Positions 44,961 to 56,741 are shown, numbered from the stretch's first letter. The stretch: 64,000 nucleotides of DNA from Desmodus rotundus (GCF_022682495.2 NC_071388.1:180356528-180420527); one strand, 5' to 3'. The notes: generated from the letters alone by a model not told the origin. Made by a program: numbers and translations.

Positions 44961-45590
44961 CCCATCTCATTCACCTAAGTCACATCAACATCATACTATC
45001 CGTACGGTGTGCAAAGCTGCTTCTGAGAGGAGGCGGTGGCCTGGAGCCTCTAGCCACCCCTGGTTCTCCCAAGGCCTGAGGGGCCAGTGCTCCAGCACAG
45101 CAGTAAGAGCCCCAGAACATCAGTGGGACTGGTATTGCCTCAGCATACCAGTTAGGGCTCCCCAATCGAAAATCCTAAGCCAGACTGTGAGAACCCTAAA
45201 TTGCTCAAGGGTTTAATACCATCACATAAAGGAGCACTTGTGTGAGAAACTGAAAGGTCCAAACTTCTGAAATGGCTTCACACACTTCCTGAGCCTCCAA
45301 CCTACCCCACGAAAAAGGCTCTCACACTGAGAGGGATTTATTTATTGGTTCCAAACTTGGCCAAGGAGCAAATTACCTTTTGGGCAGAACATAAGTCATT
45401 CAGGCTTCGAAGTGGGAGGTTGGAGAGAGAAGGGAGAGAATTTTTCATCATTTGGTCCAAAAAGGTCATTTTTCTAATCTTGATAATAGAAAGAACTAAC
45501 CCATAAGCTAGCAAATACTCAACAGATGGGTTTCTTTGAACTTCTTTGCAAAGTACGAGCAGGACGGGCATGTGGCTACCTAAAGGCTCC
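44961..45590. other. Intron upstream of the exon, nothing assigned
   Basis: No exon or repeat assigned. Chance frames of up to 106 codons. Confidence 0.4.
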
Positions 45591-45599
45591 CTCATGCAA

Positions 45600-45750
45600 C
45601 TCTGCCTGTAAGTTTTAAATCTGGGTTTGCATTGGATTCTGTTGCTCACCAGTTCCATGACAAAAGATTTAACCTAAGACTCATCATTCATACCTCCGAT
45701 GAGGCTAAATGAAATAGTATGTTGCATAGCAAGCGTCCTTTAAATACTAG
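45600..45750 (-). mobile_element. MIR-like fragment
   Basis: 'aaatctgggtttgcattggattctgttgctcaccagtt', 'atgacaaaagatttaacctaagactcatcattcat' and 'gatgaggctaaatgaaatagtatg' read as diverged antisense MIR. Confidence 0.55.
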
Positions 45751-45939
45751 CCGTATTATCCCGGCCACATTTACGGAAAATGCAAAATGCAATAATATCC
45801 TACACAATAAAACAAACAGGGGTTTGGTGTCCTCTTAGAGCTTCCATGGCACCAATATGCCCGATATCATAACTGCAATTGCCCTGCATCGTAACGGGTC
45901 GTTTCCTTGCCTAGAGGACCCTTCTGGTGCGGCAGGTGC

Positions 45940-46045
45940 TGTAAAAGCAGGGATCTTGTCTCTATGTTTTTATAACCCCTACACAGAGCACAGTGCCTTG
46001 TGTGTGGCAGGGATGGGTAATTAATTTTTTGTTGAGTAAGAGATT
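45940..46045 (-). mobile_element. L2 3'-end fragment
   Basis: 'gcagggatcttgtctctatgtttttataacccctacacagagcacagtgccttg-gtgtgg' and 'taattaattttttgttgagtaag' are the standard antisense L2 tail. Confidence 0.75.
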
Positions 46046-46613
46046 AAACTTCAGTACATTGTCCTTTTCAAAACAAAAAAATCATAACTAGAACTCTTCT
46101 TATTAAATGAGACTCATCCAGTGCTCTAACATCATCACCCCATGGGAACCTCTAAGAAAGAGGTTCTGCCTTGAAATCCTTGGCTCCTAGCTCAGGGTTG
46201 CACAAGGAGGGGAGAGAGAAGAGAAAGGGTGTGAGGTAGCATCACAAGACCTGAGCTCTACTTGCCTGTAGCACTACGAACACATCATTTCCTGCATCTA
46301 AGACTCAATTTTTGATTTATAAAAGAAGGGTAAACAAGACCTCCCCTAGCTCTAAAATTCTGCAGAATATCAGGAAAGCACGCACCAGGCTTGGAAGCAA
46401 CATGCACGTAATTCTGCCCTGGGAGGAGTTCATAACCCTAAATTTCTTCGTTGAACCTCGTGATAATAAAATGTTTCTCAATTACAATATTTCTGTATGC
46501 AGTCACTAAAAATCACTTTGTAGAAGAAAATTGATAGGGGAAAGATCCAAAATATACTCACTGTTAAGTGAAAAACCAGGTTATTAAACAGCAAGTACAT
46601 TATAAAGCCATTT

Positions 46614-46665
46614 AAATATATATATACACATACATATGGATAGATGGATACATACATTATTTATG
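46614..46665. repeat. AT/AC-rich simple repeat
   Basis: 'aaatatatatatacacatacatatgg' followed by 'atagatggatacatacatt': imperfect dinucleotide and GATA-like runs. Confidence 0.7.
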
Positions 46666-46864
46666 TGTATAAAAGTGATCATAAGACTCTATATAGAGAA
46701 CAGTATATATTCTATATAAAAGTGACCAGAAAAATCTACACCAAAATGTAAAACAGTTATCTGAGTTGTTGGGATATAAGCACATATGCATTCAATGTGT
46801 CTTGTTTCACAATAGAAAATATATTATGAAAGTGCAATCACACCAACATGATTATGTCAACTCC

Positions 46865-47350
46865 TCAAGGGATCCCCAATGAGCTCAAAATCCAAAGTCC
46901 TAACATGGCACCTGAGAGCCTTCCTCAGGCATCCTGCCGAACACCTGTGTCCTCAGGTGCTCGTGTTCCCTTCCCTTCCCTTTACCCCCTAGCACGCTCA
47001 CACCTGCTTCCTTTTACCCACTGTGCCTTTGCACATGCTGGGCTTCTCCCTGGATTCCCTCTGCCTTTCCATGACTGGCAAACTCCAACTGACTCTTCAG
47101 AGACCATCTCAGAGAGGCTGTCCTTGGAGAAGCCTCCCGGCCTCCTTTCCCAGTCCTCTGAGGCGCTCACTCTCCATCGGGCTACCTTAGACATCCTCAT
47201 GTTTGCACGCACCCCTCCCACTACAGTTACACGCTGACTTTCCTGTCTCCCTGCCAACACTGTGGGCTCTGCAGCCAGGTCTTCGTCTTCCCTGAACCAA
47301 GCACTGAAGCAGGAGCATTATAGAGATTCAAAAAATATGTGTCAAATTAA
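46865..47350 (-). mobile_element. L2 LINE (antisense), long fragment
   Basis: Nearly 490 bp of antisense L2: 'ctcaaaatccaaagtcctaacatggc', 'ccttttacccactgtgcctttgcacatgctgggcttctccctggattccc', 'cttcagagaccatctcagagaggctgtccttgg', 'gctctgcagccaggtcttcg' and terminal 'gagattcaaaaaatatgtgtc'. A 129-codon plus-strand frame here is a by-product. Confidence 0.9.
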
Positions 47351-48690
47351 AACAAGCGACACAAATTGAAAGGAGGAATTTCTGCTTCCTATGCATTTCT
47401 GTTGCCTGTGCTTTAGGTTCACAGCCCACTCTGTCTAATTTGCTCCAAGTTCTGAACTTTTGGACCCAGTGCAACCTGCATACCCAAAATGTGCAAGCAG
47501 AAGTACCTTTCAAAATAGCTGATTTCCATGAGATAAGCTTATTAAAATAGTAGAATGATCCATAAACACCACTCTAAAGTCAAAAAATACAGAACAGTTT
47601 CATTACTAAGAGTAACATTGTTTAAGGTCTAAATAAAACAAGAAAAGTACGGTGTTTGTATGGTGTATTGGTTTTGGTACATTTCAGTAAGAAATAAATA
47701 TGGCTGATTTTATCAACACTAAATAATTACAGTTGACATAATAACCACTTTTTAAGTTTACATTTTTCTATGTAAATACTTTTCTCCTAACTAACTAAAA
47801 ACTAGTTTAGTCTTGACAGTTTTACCAATGGTAGAGTAAGACTAAGAATATCGTAAAACTGAGAATAAAAATTGATTTCAGTTTTGTCCCTTTACCAGAA
47901 TTTCTCCAATTTGGGGTTGAGTAATCACTGTCGTTCACGACACTGTTTTACACTCTGTCTTTGTCACATCGTCATGATAGGAATGACTCTGCCTTGAATG
48001 CGAATTATATTTGGGGTCACTCATCATCATTTCAGCAAAGAGTATAGCTCTGTATAACCTCAAATCTCTTTTTCTATCACACATGTACATAAATTAATGA
48101 GATTGGTATCTAATAGACAATTGCTTTCTAACTTTAGAAGAGCAAACTATTCACCAATCAACAGCAGACCAGGAGGCACAAAAGGTTTTGCTGAAAGGAT
48201 TCACAGAAATGACAGACATGCTGGGCTGACTTTCAAAAATGTCTCCATTCATGAATCTCAAAATAACTTCTATTAAAATATAACAATACTTGTGAGGTAC
48301 ATTCTATACTATCACCTTAAAATTTAGAGCAACCTAGCGAGGGCAGAAGAATAAAATGTGTGAGACCAAGAATGACCAAAGATGACATTATCCAGATTTT
48401 TTTTTAATGTAACATAAATCAGTCCAGCTTCATTCTTCTAAGGCCTCGGTGATATTCCACCAGGCATTAATTTTAAAGCCTCACGCCACCTTGACTCACT
48501 CAGTAGAAACAAAAATCTAAGCAGGGGGCAGAGAAGACTAGCAATTTTTTTAAAAAAGAAATGCAACTGGAGAAAATAAGATGTGTTTTGTTCCACTAGA
48601 AATATGACTCTTCACTTTCCCAACCTAACCAGGGCTTGTTCTTGTAATATGAACAATATAGCTGCAACTCATCAGAATTGTCTACATTTT
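47351..48690. other. Repeat-poor intronic sequence
   Basis: AT-rich, no named repeat, no exon with paired splice sites. Confidence 0.4.
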
Positions 48691-48699
48691 AATTTGAAA

Positions 48700-49345
48700 A
48701 ATACTTCCTATGCTAATCTTTAATAGCCTGTCTTCTGGATCAACAGAAAGAGTTACAAAAGAAGTCGTTTACGGTGCTGTAATGAAGGCCTAGGAGAAGC
48801 GTGTTTAGTAATGTGGTGTCGCTCTCCTTTTCACCAGCGGCCTCGCTGCTGTATTGGTCCACCATTTGATCAGTGCATCTGGCCCCGGGGCTTCATGGTC
48901 TGCAAGCCACAACCTACTAATAAGCACCCTCCAGCTTGTTTGTTAAACAGATCAGTGCTGGCAGGCACCCAAAACTCCAGTCCTTGAAACTTGGAGCTCT
49001 TTAACTTGCACGGCCCATTGTGTGGCGAGCAAGAGAATAAACTATGTGCCTGATAAATGCAGAGCAATTATGGATCAGTTAGTAATACAGCTGTGGCTCA
49101 AAAGATTGCTTACCTAAACCAAATTGTAGCCTAATTTATTTTTGTATTGTCTTTGCTAAAAACCAAACAAACAGCTCTACAGTGCTTGTGTACACAGTAA
49201 AGAAAATGGCTTCGTTTTCCTTGTAAACAAGATGGCAACTGTTGGCTAAAAAACATCATCCTCAGTAGCTGAGTGTTTTTGTTCACAACCAAGTCATTGC
49301 TTGTTGTAGATTTGTGAGGTTGTTTAAGGAAAGGCAGTAGAATGC
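48700..49345. promoter_or_regulatory. Candidate conserved noncoding element
   Basis: About 640 bp of high-complexity, repeat-free sequence with several CpGs and clustered motifs of the kind found in developmental enhancers: 'CAATTATGG', 'TAATTTATT', 'AATACAGCTGTGG' (E-box), 'TGATAAATG' and two 'GCTAAAAA-C' stretches. No open frame of note. The call rests on composition alone and needs cross-species alignment. Confidence 0.3.
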
Positions 49346-49860
49346 TTTAGTGGAAATTCAACGTGTTGGGGCTGGGTGCTGTTTTTGTTATGCACACCAG
49401 CTAAGACACCATCAACTTCAAACATAAGCATATAAAAATAAGTAGTCTTCATTTACAAAGCAATGGTAAAGCAGCTTGAGTTTGTGTGTGTTAATCTGCC
49501 AATGATCATTATGTATACAGGTAGACCTCTTGGGGAAACCACTGTGATAATCAAATTAATACATGCTAATTGATGAATCGATATAATACAATAACAAAAC
49601 CAAACAAGCAAAAACAATGCATTAGTTTGTAAAGCTACTAGCATTAACTTACCTGGGAATGGCTTAGTGTACCAACAGCATACACTCCATAGCTAATGTT
49701 TGTCCTACTATTCCAGCATCTATGCTGGATACGTGTACTAAGTGACAAAGCTTAAACCCTCAAAGTGTTGTGAGAAGACTTGGTCATCTTCATTTTAGGA
49801 AATCTGTAATTTTGAAAATGTCTACCCATATAATAATAGATAATAAAAACAGTAAGGCTG
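49346..49860. other. Intronic sequence, nothing assigned
   Basis: No exon or named repeat. Confidence 0.4.
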
Positions 49861-49864
49861 GTTT

Positions 49865-50045
49865 GAAGGAGATAGCATCCAGCCCTGGTTTCATTATTTA
49901 TTAACCAGGTGACCTTAAGCAAGTAACATGCGTTCCTGAACCTCGGTCTATTCATCTGTAAAATGGGGTCACCTAGTCTACCTATTCTGAAGGGTTGTTG
50001 AGCAGAAGTTAACAGAGTATAAGTACTTACTCTGTAGACACCTAC
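49865..50045 (-). mobile_element. MIR SINE
   Basis: Antisense MIR: 'ccagccctggtttcattat', 'ttaaccaggtgaccttaagcaagtaacatgcgttcctgaacctcggtctattcatctgtaaaatgggg' and 'ctgaagggttgttgagcagaagttaacagagtataagtac'. Confidence 0.85.
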
Positions 50046-51410
50046 AAATGTAAAGTTTTTGTTGCTAAATAGAAATAAACTTCGAGAACTAGCAAGCTAC
50101 CTTCCTGTGCCTGCTGCCCCCAGTCTCCAGGGAGAAAAGCAGTCTGGGGAAGACTGCAGGGAAGAGAGAGGAGGGCAACGCTCACGGACTGATCTAAAAT
50201 CATAGAAAGAAAAAGCCCACCCTGCATGCAAAAATGCCAAAAAGCAGTCCTGGTGGATCAGAGAAGAATCAGGGAAGAGATTTACAGGTGTGTGCAGAAC
50301 TTGAGGCAGCATCCTGGAAAGGCAACTCTTTCTAGAAAAGAGGTGTGGGGGGGCGGGTAAGTAGGAAGGGAGAAGTGCCTGTGGAAAACTGCCCAGTGAA
50401 GGCGGGGGAAAGCAGGAGTGAGAAAGTTAGGATCTTTAAAGACAAAAGAATATTAGAAACATCAAAGCATGCACAACCCTTCCTCCCATGAATGCCTTCA
50501 ATACACACACAGATACACTCACACATGCAAACACACACCCAGCCATCCAGTTAAAAAAAAACAAACCATACTTTGCTACACTGACAGCAGAGGGAGCTCT
50601 TGAGCTAGGAATCTTGCAAACCACCCCAAATCACCATCCTTAGCCACAGAAATACAGATATGCAAGCAATTTTTATTTAAGCAAAAAAATACCATAAAAT
50701 GAAGATTAAAACAATTCTGCTGGTGAAAATTACTACTTCCACCAACCCTACTACCTCCCACCATCGCTGGCAACTAAGAGAACTCAGGTTCCATAGAGGG
50801 TTTCAATCAGCAGTCTGCTAGGACCCTGCTCAGGTAAATGTTTGCCTGTCTTTGTTGCTCACTAGGACCTCCAATACAGTGTTGAATTGGAGTGGACTGT
50901 GTGTGTCCTTATTTGCTTTGTTTCCTACATCGAAGGGAAAGCATTCAGTGTGATGTAGATTCTGTGCCGATGCCCTTTATTAGGCTGATCAACTTCCCTT
51001 CTGTGTCACTTTGGCTTCTTGAGGAAGCAGATGCCAAGACAGGATTAATTGTGCAAGAGATTTGCTGGGGGCAATTCCAGTGTAGGATACAGGGGGAGGA
51101 AGTGAAGAATTCCAAAGACTTCATATCTACTGCAGGTCTGGCACCTCCGTCTTCAGTTGATTATATGGGACACCTCCAGATAGCTATAGTTAAAAGCTGA
51201 GGAAGGGGAGCTCTGTGCTGGCTGACATGGGGTCTGAGCTACCTGCTCATAAAAATATGTATGTACCCTGGTAACAGTTGGGCTTTATCTCAGAAGTAAC
51301 ATTTCCACCTTATTACAGACTGTTGTTGGGCAGGTCAGACTTTATCACTTTGTGGGGTCAGAATCGCCAGATAATAACAGACACATGGTTATCTGCTGCC
51401 ATGGTCATTA
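50046..51410. other. Intronic sequence, nothing assigned
   Basis: A CA-rich run lies at 50501-50539. The 102-codon plus-strand frame at 50892-51200 has no domain features. No exon called. Confidence 0.4.
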
Positions 51411-51416
51411 GATAAG

Positions 51417-51489
51417 AACATGCTAAGAACATGCTATGAACACTTAGTGTCCATAGTGCTACATGTTTGTAGCATGCTCTTGGCATGTT
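51417..51489. repeat. Inverted repeat, 20-bp arms (18/20)
   Basis: The left arm AACATGCTAAGAACATGCTA (51417-51436) and the reverse complement of 51470-51489 differ at two positions. The 33-nt spacer itself has the palindrome ACACTTAGTGT near its centre. It would fold as a long imperfect hairpin. No coding role seen. Confidence 0.8.
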
Positions 51490-51559
51490 ACTAGACCCTC
51501 GCTGAGATGAAACACTTGGTCACAGAGCAAGTTGAAATGTCCTGCCTCTCCTCACTTTT

Positions 51560-52030
51560 TTGAAAGACTTTTAAAAGCGTTATTAGCAATTCTTTCTTGA
51601 TAAATAAAATTCACCAGTGAAGCCAACAGGGTCTGGCAATGTCATTGTTGCAAAGCTTTAAGTTACCAATTCAATTTCTTTCATAAATATAAAACTAGTC
51701 ATGTTTCCTATTCATTCTTAAACTTTTATACTTTGTATTTTTCAATAAATTTCTCTATTTCATTTAAGTCCTCGGATTTATTGGCACAAAGTTGGGTATG
51801 ATATTTTCTTATCATCTTTCTTATGTCTGTCAGGTCTGTATATATGCTTCTTTCATTTCTGACATCAATAATTTTGAGTTTTTTTCTTTTTTATTCATAT
51901 ATTTTTTCTCATTTTGTAAAGTTTTTTTTTCCACTTTAACACATCTTATAGAAAAGGCCTACTGCCGAAAATCATCTCAGCTTCTATTTGTCTACAATTA
52001 TTTATTTTTCCTTCACTAAAAAGTATTTCC
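51560..52030 (-). mobile_element. Old L1 ORF2 (antisense)
   Basis: 'aaattcaccagtgaagccaacagggtctgg', 'ttcaatttctttcataa-tataaaactag', 'tttctctatttcatttaagtc' are antisense reverse-transcriptase-region phrases. Frames are broken. A Ves SINE follows directly. Confidence 0.7.
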
Positions 52031-52031
52031 A

Positions 52032-52205
52032 GCCCTGGCCAGGTGGCTCCATTGTTTAGAGCGTCATCCCAACGCACCAAGGTTGTGGGTTCAGCCCCTG
52101 CCAGGGCTCATACAAGAATCAACCAATGAATGAATAAGTGGAACAACAGATTGATTTTCTCTCCCCCCTCCCTTTCTCTCTTTCTAAAATCAATATTTTT
52201 AAAAC
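52032..52205 (+). mobile_element. Ves SINE, older/variant subfamily
   Basis: Starts GCCCTGGCCAGGTGGCTCCA. The body has 'ggttgtgggttcagcccctgccagggctcatacaagaatcaacc' and 'aagtggaacaacagattga', a different internal sequence from the other five copies. TSD-like flanks AAAAAGTATTTCCA and AAAAAATATGTCCA match at 12 of 14. Confidence 0.85.
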
Positions 52206-52214
52206 TTTAAAAAA

Positions 52215-52985
52215 TATGTCCAAAGTATAGAATTTTAGATCAACAGTTTCAGCACTTCATGAATACCTTCTTCCCATTGTCTTCTGACTTACATAGCTTG
52301 TGAAAATGTTTGTAGGGATTTTTATCTTTGTTCTATGTATAATACATCTCTTTTTCCTCAATGCTTTAAATTTTCTATTTTTTTGTTGGTTTTTAGAAGT
52401 TTGATTATCATGTATCTTGGTGGGTTTTTTTTTTTTTTCTGTCTGTCTTACTTGGGGTTTGTTGAGTATCTTGGATCAGTGAATTTACAGTTTTTATTAA
52501 ATGTCAACAATTTTTTGGTTACTATTTCTTCCAACATTTTTTCTGTTCTCTCTCTCCTTTCCTGGGACTCTAGTTACATGTATATTAGATTGTTTAATAT
52601 AAACCACAAGTCAGGAATTCTGGGGTTGTTGGTTTTTGTTTTCAGTTCTTTTTCTGTCTGAGTTTAATTTTGATCAGTCCATTGCTGTATCTTCATGTTC
52701 ACTGCTCTTTTCTCCTCCAGTGTCTAATCTGTATTAAATCCATCTAGAGAGTACTTCATTTCAAATACTGTAATTTTAACATAATTAATTCTAGAAGTTC
52801 TACATGATTCTTATTTTATGTAATTTCTTTCCCCACTATGTGCACTTTTAAGTTAGCCATCTTAATGTGCATGTCTGTCAATACTATCACTGCTATCATT
52901 TCTTTGTTTATTCTATACATATTTAGCCCCACTGTGAAGGCATAACCTTTCTGATATCAATTACTGAATTCCTGATGTATTCAAG
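52215..52985 (-). mobile_element. Old L1 5'-part (antisense)
   Basis: Antisense phrases from the region upstream of ORF2 in old L1s: 'cagcacttcatgaataccttcttcccattgtcttctga', 'gtttgattatcatgtatcttggtggg', 'cttggggtttgttgagtatcttgga' and 'ctctttcctgggactctagttacatgtatatt'. Diverged. It may continue the element interrupted by the Ves SINE. Confidence 0.65.
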
Positions 52986-54110
52986 GGTTTGGGGTTCTTT
53001 ACTTTATCTGGTGAAAACTCAAACAATTCTCAGAAAACCTCTGTGAGCTTGTGTCCGCTTTGCTCAGTCTAATGAAGTTCAGTGTTTTGCATGCATGCCT
53101 CAGTATTTAGTAAAGACTCAGTGGGATCCCTACGTATATTTCTGGAGTTCTTCTTTTCTGTGTAGCCCCCTCCTCTCTGAAATTCTGGTTTGCAACTTCT
53201 AGGTGCCTCCGATACCCTCAGCAGCAATCTGTTCCCGAGATGGAAGGAAACGAAGCTGCCGCGCTCCACTTGGTATCTCCTCCCTTTCCCTCCCACTGAA
53301 AAAGCGGGGGAATTGTAGGTCTGGCTGCAAATGTTTTCCTTCTCTTGAGAATCACAGAACTGCACACCTAATTGTGCAAAATCTGAAAACATCTGCCTCA
53401 TATCTTGTGTCCAGTTTTCTAGTTTAAAGTAGAAGGTAAATTCATGTTACTTCATCATAACTGGGTACAGAATTTGTTAACTAGGCAGTTGAATATTTGA
53501 GTCTGACTCTGGAACTTATAGGAGAAGTTAAGTGTGAAGTTTTAAATGTGGGGCAAGTGTTTCTCCAGAATTGATTATGCTGTATAATGATAGTGCTCCT
53601 ATCAGTCCCTAAGTTAGCTGGGTCAGAATTGCAGGCTCAACCCAGCCAGTAGCAGCCCACTTCAACCACCCCAGTATGAAAAGATATTTTAAGTGTACAT
53701 TATTTCTACCTGTGCTAGTAGAGAGTGATATGGAGAATGGGGTAAAGGGCTAAGCTTTGGGCATCCTAATATTTAGAGGCTGGAGTAGGGAAAGAAAAGT
53801 CTATCCAGGAGCCTGAGAAAAAGTGCTCATGCAGTAGGAGAAAATCAGGAGAGCGTGGCATATCAAAAGTGGAGTGAGGAAGATATTTCAAGTGATCAGA
53901 TGGTGTTAGAGGTTAAGTAAGATGAAGAATGAGAAAAAACACAGGCTTAGGCCAAATGGAGAAAGTTGGTAATCCATCAAGGGCATTTCAGTGAAATGGA
54001 CAGGAAAGTAAGAAGGGAAGCAGACAGGTTGTCATAAACAAAAGCAGAGAAGATACCTAAAGCAGAATAAAGAATGTAGCGCAAAAATTTTTAAATAGAG
54101 ATGTTCTTTA
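52986..54110. other. Intronic sequence, nothing assigned
   Basis: No exon or repeat named. The 110-codon minus-strand frame (53069-53401) has no features. Confidence 0.4.
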
Positions 54111-54115
54111 CAGAG

Positions 54116-54155
54116 AACTCTATTTACTTCTATAATAAAAGAAGTAAATAGAGTT
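54116..54155. repeat. Perfect 16-bp inverted repeat
   Basis: AACTCTATTTACTTCT (54116-54131), 8-nt spacer (ATAATAAA), then its exact reverse complement at 54140-54155. It forms a stable short hairpin 75 bp left of a Tigger element. Not a canonical terminator context in a mammalian intron. Confidence 0.9.
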
Positions 54156-54229
54156 TTAATGTTGTAACAATACCTCTTTTGTACTCCTAATTTGTCCCGT
54201 TCAGATTCATTAGTTGCCTTCTCCATATA

Positions 54230-54856
54230 CAGTTCACCTTCATTATTTGTGGATTTCCTAGTTTCAAGTTCACCCACTCACTAAAATTCACTTGAAACCC
54301 TGAAAACAATACTCATGGCACTCCCACGAGCGTTCCCAGAGCAGTGCACAGGGGTGAAAAGTGTGAACTGTTCCATGCACACCTTCTCTGCGAAAGTGGC
54401 CAACGCAACCCTCTGCCTCTGCTTCCATCGCGACACTGCATGAACAAGTGTCCTTTTCACGGTCTGTTTAGTGCCACATTTCTCACATGTTTGTGCTTCT
54501 TCTTGGTAATGTCACTGTTGAGCACATCCCTCAAGTGTAGTGTTGTAGAGCTGCCTAGAGTTCCCAAGAGAAAGAAGGCTGTGGTGTGCCTTCTGGAGAA
54601 AGCATGTGTGTTAGATAAGCTTCATTCAGGTGTGACTTATAGTTTGGTTGTCCATGTGTTCAGTGTTAACAAACCAACAACGTGTATCACACAAAATGTC
54701 TGTAAACAGGAACACACGTAAAATAAGGTCATGTTTTGACTGGTTGACAAAAATGTTTTGACCCTAACCCTGAGTCCTCCCTAGGAATAGTGGTTCAGTT
54801 ATTGCTCATGGGGACTTTATAGAACGTAACTCTTGCGAATTAATGAGAATTGACTG
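54230..54856 (+). mobile_element. Tigger-type DNA transposon, short internally deleted copy
   Basis: Starts CAGTTCACCTTCATTA and ends TAATGAGAATTGACTG, imperfect terminal inverted repeats of about 25 bp beginning CAGT. TATA stands at both outer flanks (54226-54229, 54857-54860), giving the TA duplication of Tc1/mariner-class elements. The interior includes 'ttttgaccctaaccctgag', typical of Tigger subterminal DNA, and a transposase N-terminal remnant. At 627 bp it is far shorter than an autonomous Tigger (about 2.4 kb). Confidence 0.85.
54512..54721 (+). pseudogene. Tigger transposase N-terminal remnant
   Basis: Within the frame the segment 'PKRKKAVVCLLEKACVLDKL' and following 'SGVTYSLVVHVFSVN' match the first helix-turn-helix of pogo/Tigger transposases and Jerky-like proteins (basic PKRK, E-K...L-D-L). 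The DDE catalytic domain is missing. Not functional. Confidence 0.75.
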
Positions 54857-54909
54857 TATAAGGTTTTTCTTTAAAAGAAAGTAGTGTGGTACAAAAGGCC
54901 CTAGACTAA

Positions 54910-55128
54910 GCCCTGGCTGGAATGGCTCCATTGGTTTGGCATTTTCTCACTATGCAAAAGGTCATCAGTTTGATTCCCGGTCAGGGCACATGCCTAGGTT
55001 GTGGGTTCAGTCCCTGGTCAGGGCGCTTACAAGTGGCAACTGAGCAAACGTTTCCCTCTCATTCACACTGATGTTTCTCTCCCTGTCTTTCTCTATCACT
55101 TCCCCTTTCTCTATCTATAAAAAAAAAT
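54910..55128 (+). mobile_element. Ves SINE (bat-specific)
   Basis: Starts GCCCTGGCTGGAATGGCTCC, then 'gtttgattcccggtcagggcacatgcctaggttgtgg' and a pyrimidine-rich end before A9. TSD CTAGAC(T/C)AA at 54901-54909 and 55129-55137. Confidence 0.93.
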
Positions 55129-55137
55129 CTAGACCAA

Positions 55138-56490
55138 GAATTATGAGACCTTGATTCTAGTTCTAATTCTTCTAATAATTAGTTGCACATCCTTTAGTGA
55201 GTATTCTTCTCTCCCTTGGTTCCTTCTTCCATGAATAGAGCTTTTCAATCTAGATTACGGCTAAGGTCCCTGAAGCCCTAGCATCCTTTGACCTTTAATC
55301 ATCAGTAAGGGGAATTCCCAACAATAGTCTCTTTCCATGAAAATCTTCTTTGCTTTACATTAAAGCACCCCATGCCATCGAAGGGGTAATGGAGCGAATA
55401 ATGACCTTACCATATGGCAAATACCATGTTCTAGATAGTGCCACACAGATGAAATAAAATACACTAATCTTTAAATTCTGGGATGTTTTCCCAGGAAGAG
55501 CTGCTTATGACTTTGGAAGTCATACCAAAATAACCCCCCACATGTTAACAGTACATGTCACATGAAGAAATGGATACTAATGAGGAATCTTAAAGGAAAA
55601 CAGCCTCAGTAGGCTAAAATAGGTGCAGCCTTCTGATGACAGCTTTGAGTGCCGAGTGCCAAGATGCAGCCAGACTGAGTGCGGCATGGACACATGACTA
55701 AAAATACAAGGAATACAAGAGTACAGTCAGGTGGCAACCTGAATTCACACTCAGGGTTTTTAATATCAGAAGCAAGACAGTCATTTGCAGCTCCTTGCTC
55801 AAGGATGAGGCTCTGCTAAGTGTTAAGAATACAAGCCCATATGTGTAATGACAGAAGGTGAATATAATATTGGGGGGGTTTGAGGGGGCAGGGAAGAGTT
55901 GAAAAATGAAATGAATTCTCTGCATAACTTGCCTTTTTTTTTGCTTTATTAGAAAAACATTTATTACTAGTAACTTGAAAATCAGGAGTAGAATTTTTTT
56001 AAATAGTGTTTCCCCTGAAGCATCTTTGGAGCTACACGTGGACGTTGATATTGGGTTTTGGGGGCCCTACATCACATCGTGGGTCTTGGTTGTACAGGAA
56101 CATGCTGGTTTGCAACACTAGAAGTGAGCTTTACCACCTGGTCTGTGTCCATCAGAATCCTAGCAGGAAATCTATAGTAAAAATCAAATTAAAATAATCC
56201 CAGGGGGGGTCTTAAAGGGATTACTAAAAAAAAAAAAAAAAGTATGGGAAACTACAGTGCAGTCCCCTAGGACTGGTGCCAGTGCGATGTTCCCGCCCCT
56301 GACTAGAAGGGACCAGAGGAGTGGGTTTCAGATCCTGGGTTTCCAGACCTGGAAATTAGAGAGTCACAGTGAGAAGGTCACCTTGAGAGGAGGAAAACAA
56401 TTGGTCCATCATCAGGCTGGTGCTCCCATTGCACAACCAGAAACCAGACAGTGAGGGGCCCTGATGACAGAGCCCAGACAGGAGGATCCG
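55138..56490. other. Intronic sequence, nothing assigned
   Basis: A-run at 56226-56241. No exon evidence. Confidence 0.4.
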
Positions 56491-56503
56491 GAAAGATTCC
56501 AGG

Positions 56504-56730
56504 TGCCCTGGATGGTGTGGCTCCATTGGTTGGGTGTCGTCTCGCAAACTGAATGGTCGCCAGTTCAGTTCCGGTCAGGGCACACGCCTGGGTTATGGTC
56601 CAGGTCCCGGTTGGGGGCATGTGAGAGGCAACCATACAATGTTCCTCTCACACATCAATGTTTCTCTCCCTTTTTCTCCCTCTCTTCCCCTCTCTAAAAA
56701 TACATAAATAAAACCTTATTAGAAAAAAAA
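56504..56730 (+). mobile_element. Ves SINE (bat-specific)
   Basis: Head TGCCCTGGATGGTGTGGCTCC, core 'ccggtcagggcacacgcctgggttatgg', pyrimidine region, A-rich tail. Perfect 11-bp TSD AAGATTCCAGG at 56493-56503 and 56731-56741. Confidence 0.95.
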
Positions 56731-56741
56731 AAGATTCCAGG

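Noticed and set aside
46848..47237. 129-codon Pro/Ser-rich plus-strand frame
   Set aside because: Entirely inside an antisense L2 element.
54760..54775. CCCTAACCCT, telomere-like
   Set aside because: Only one and a half units, and it is part of the subterminal sequence of the Tigger element.
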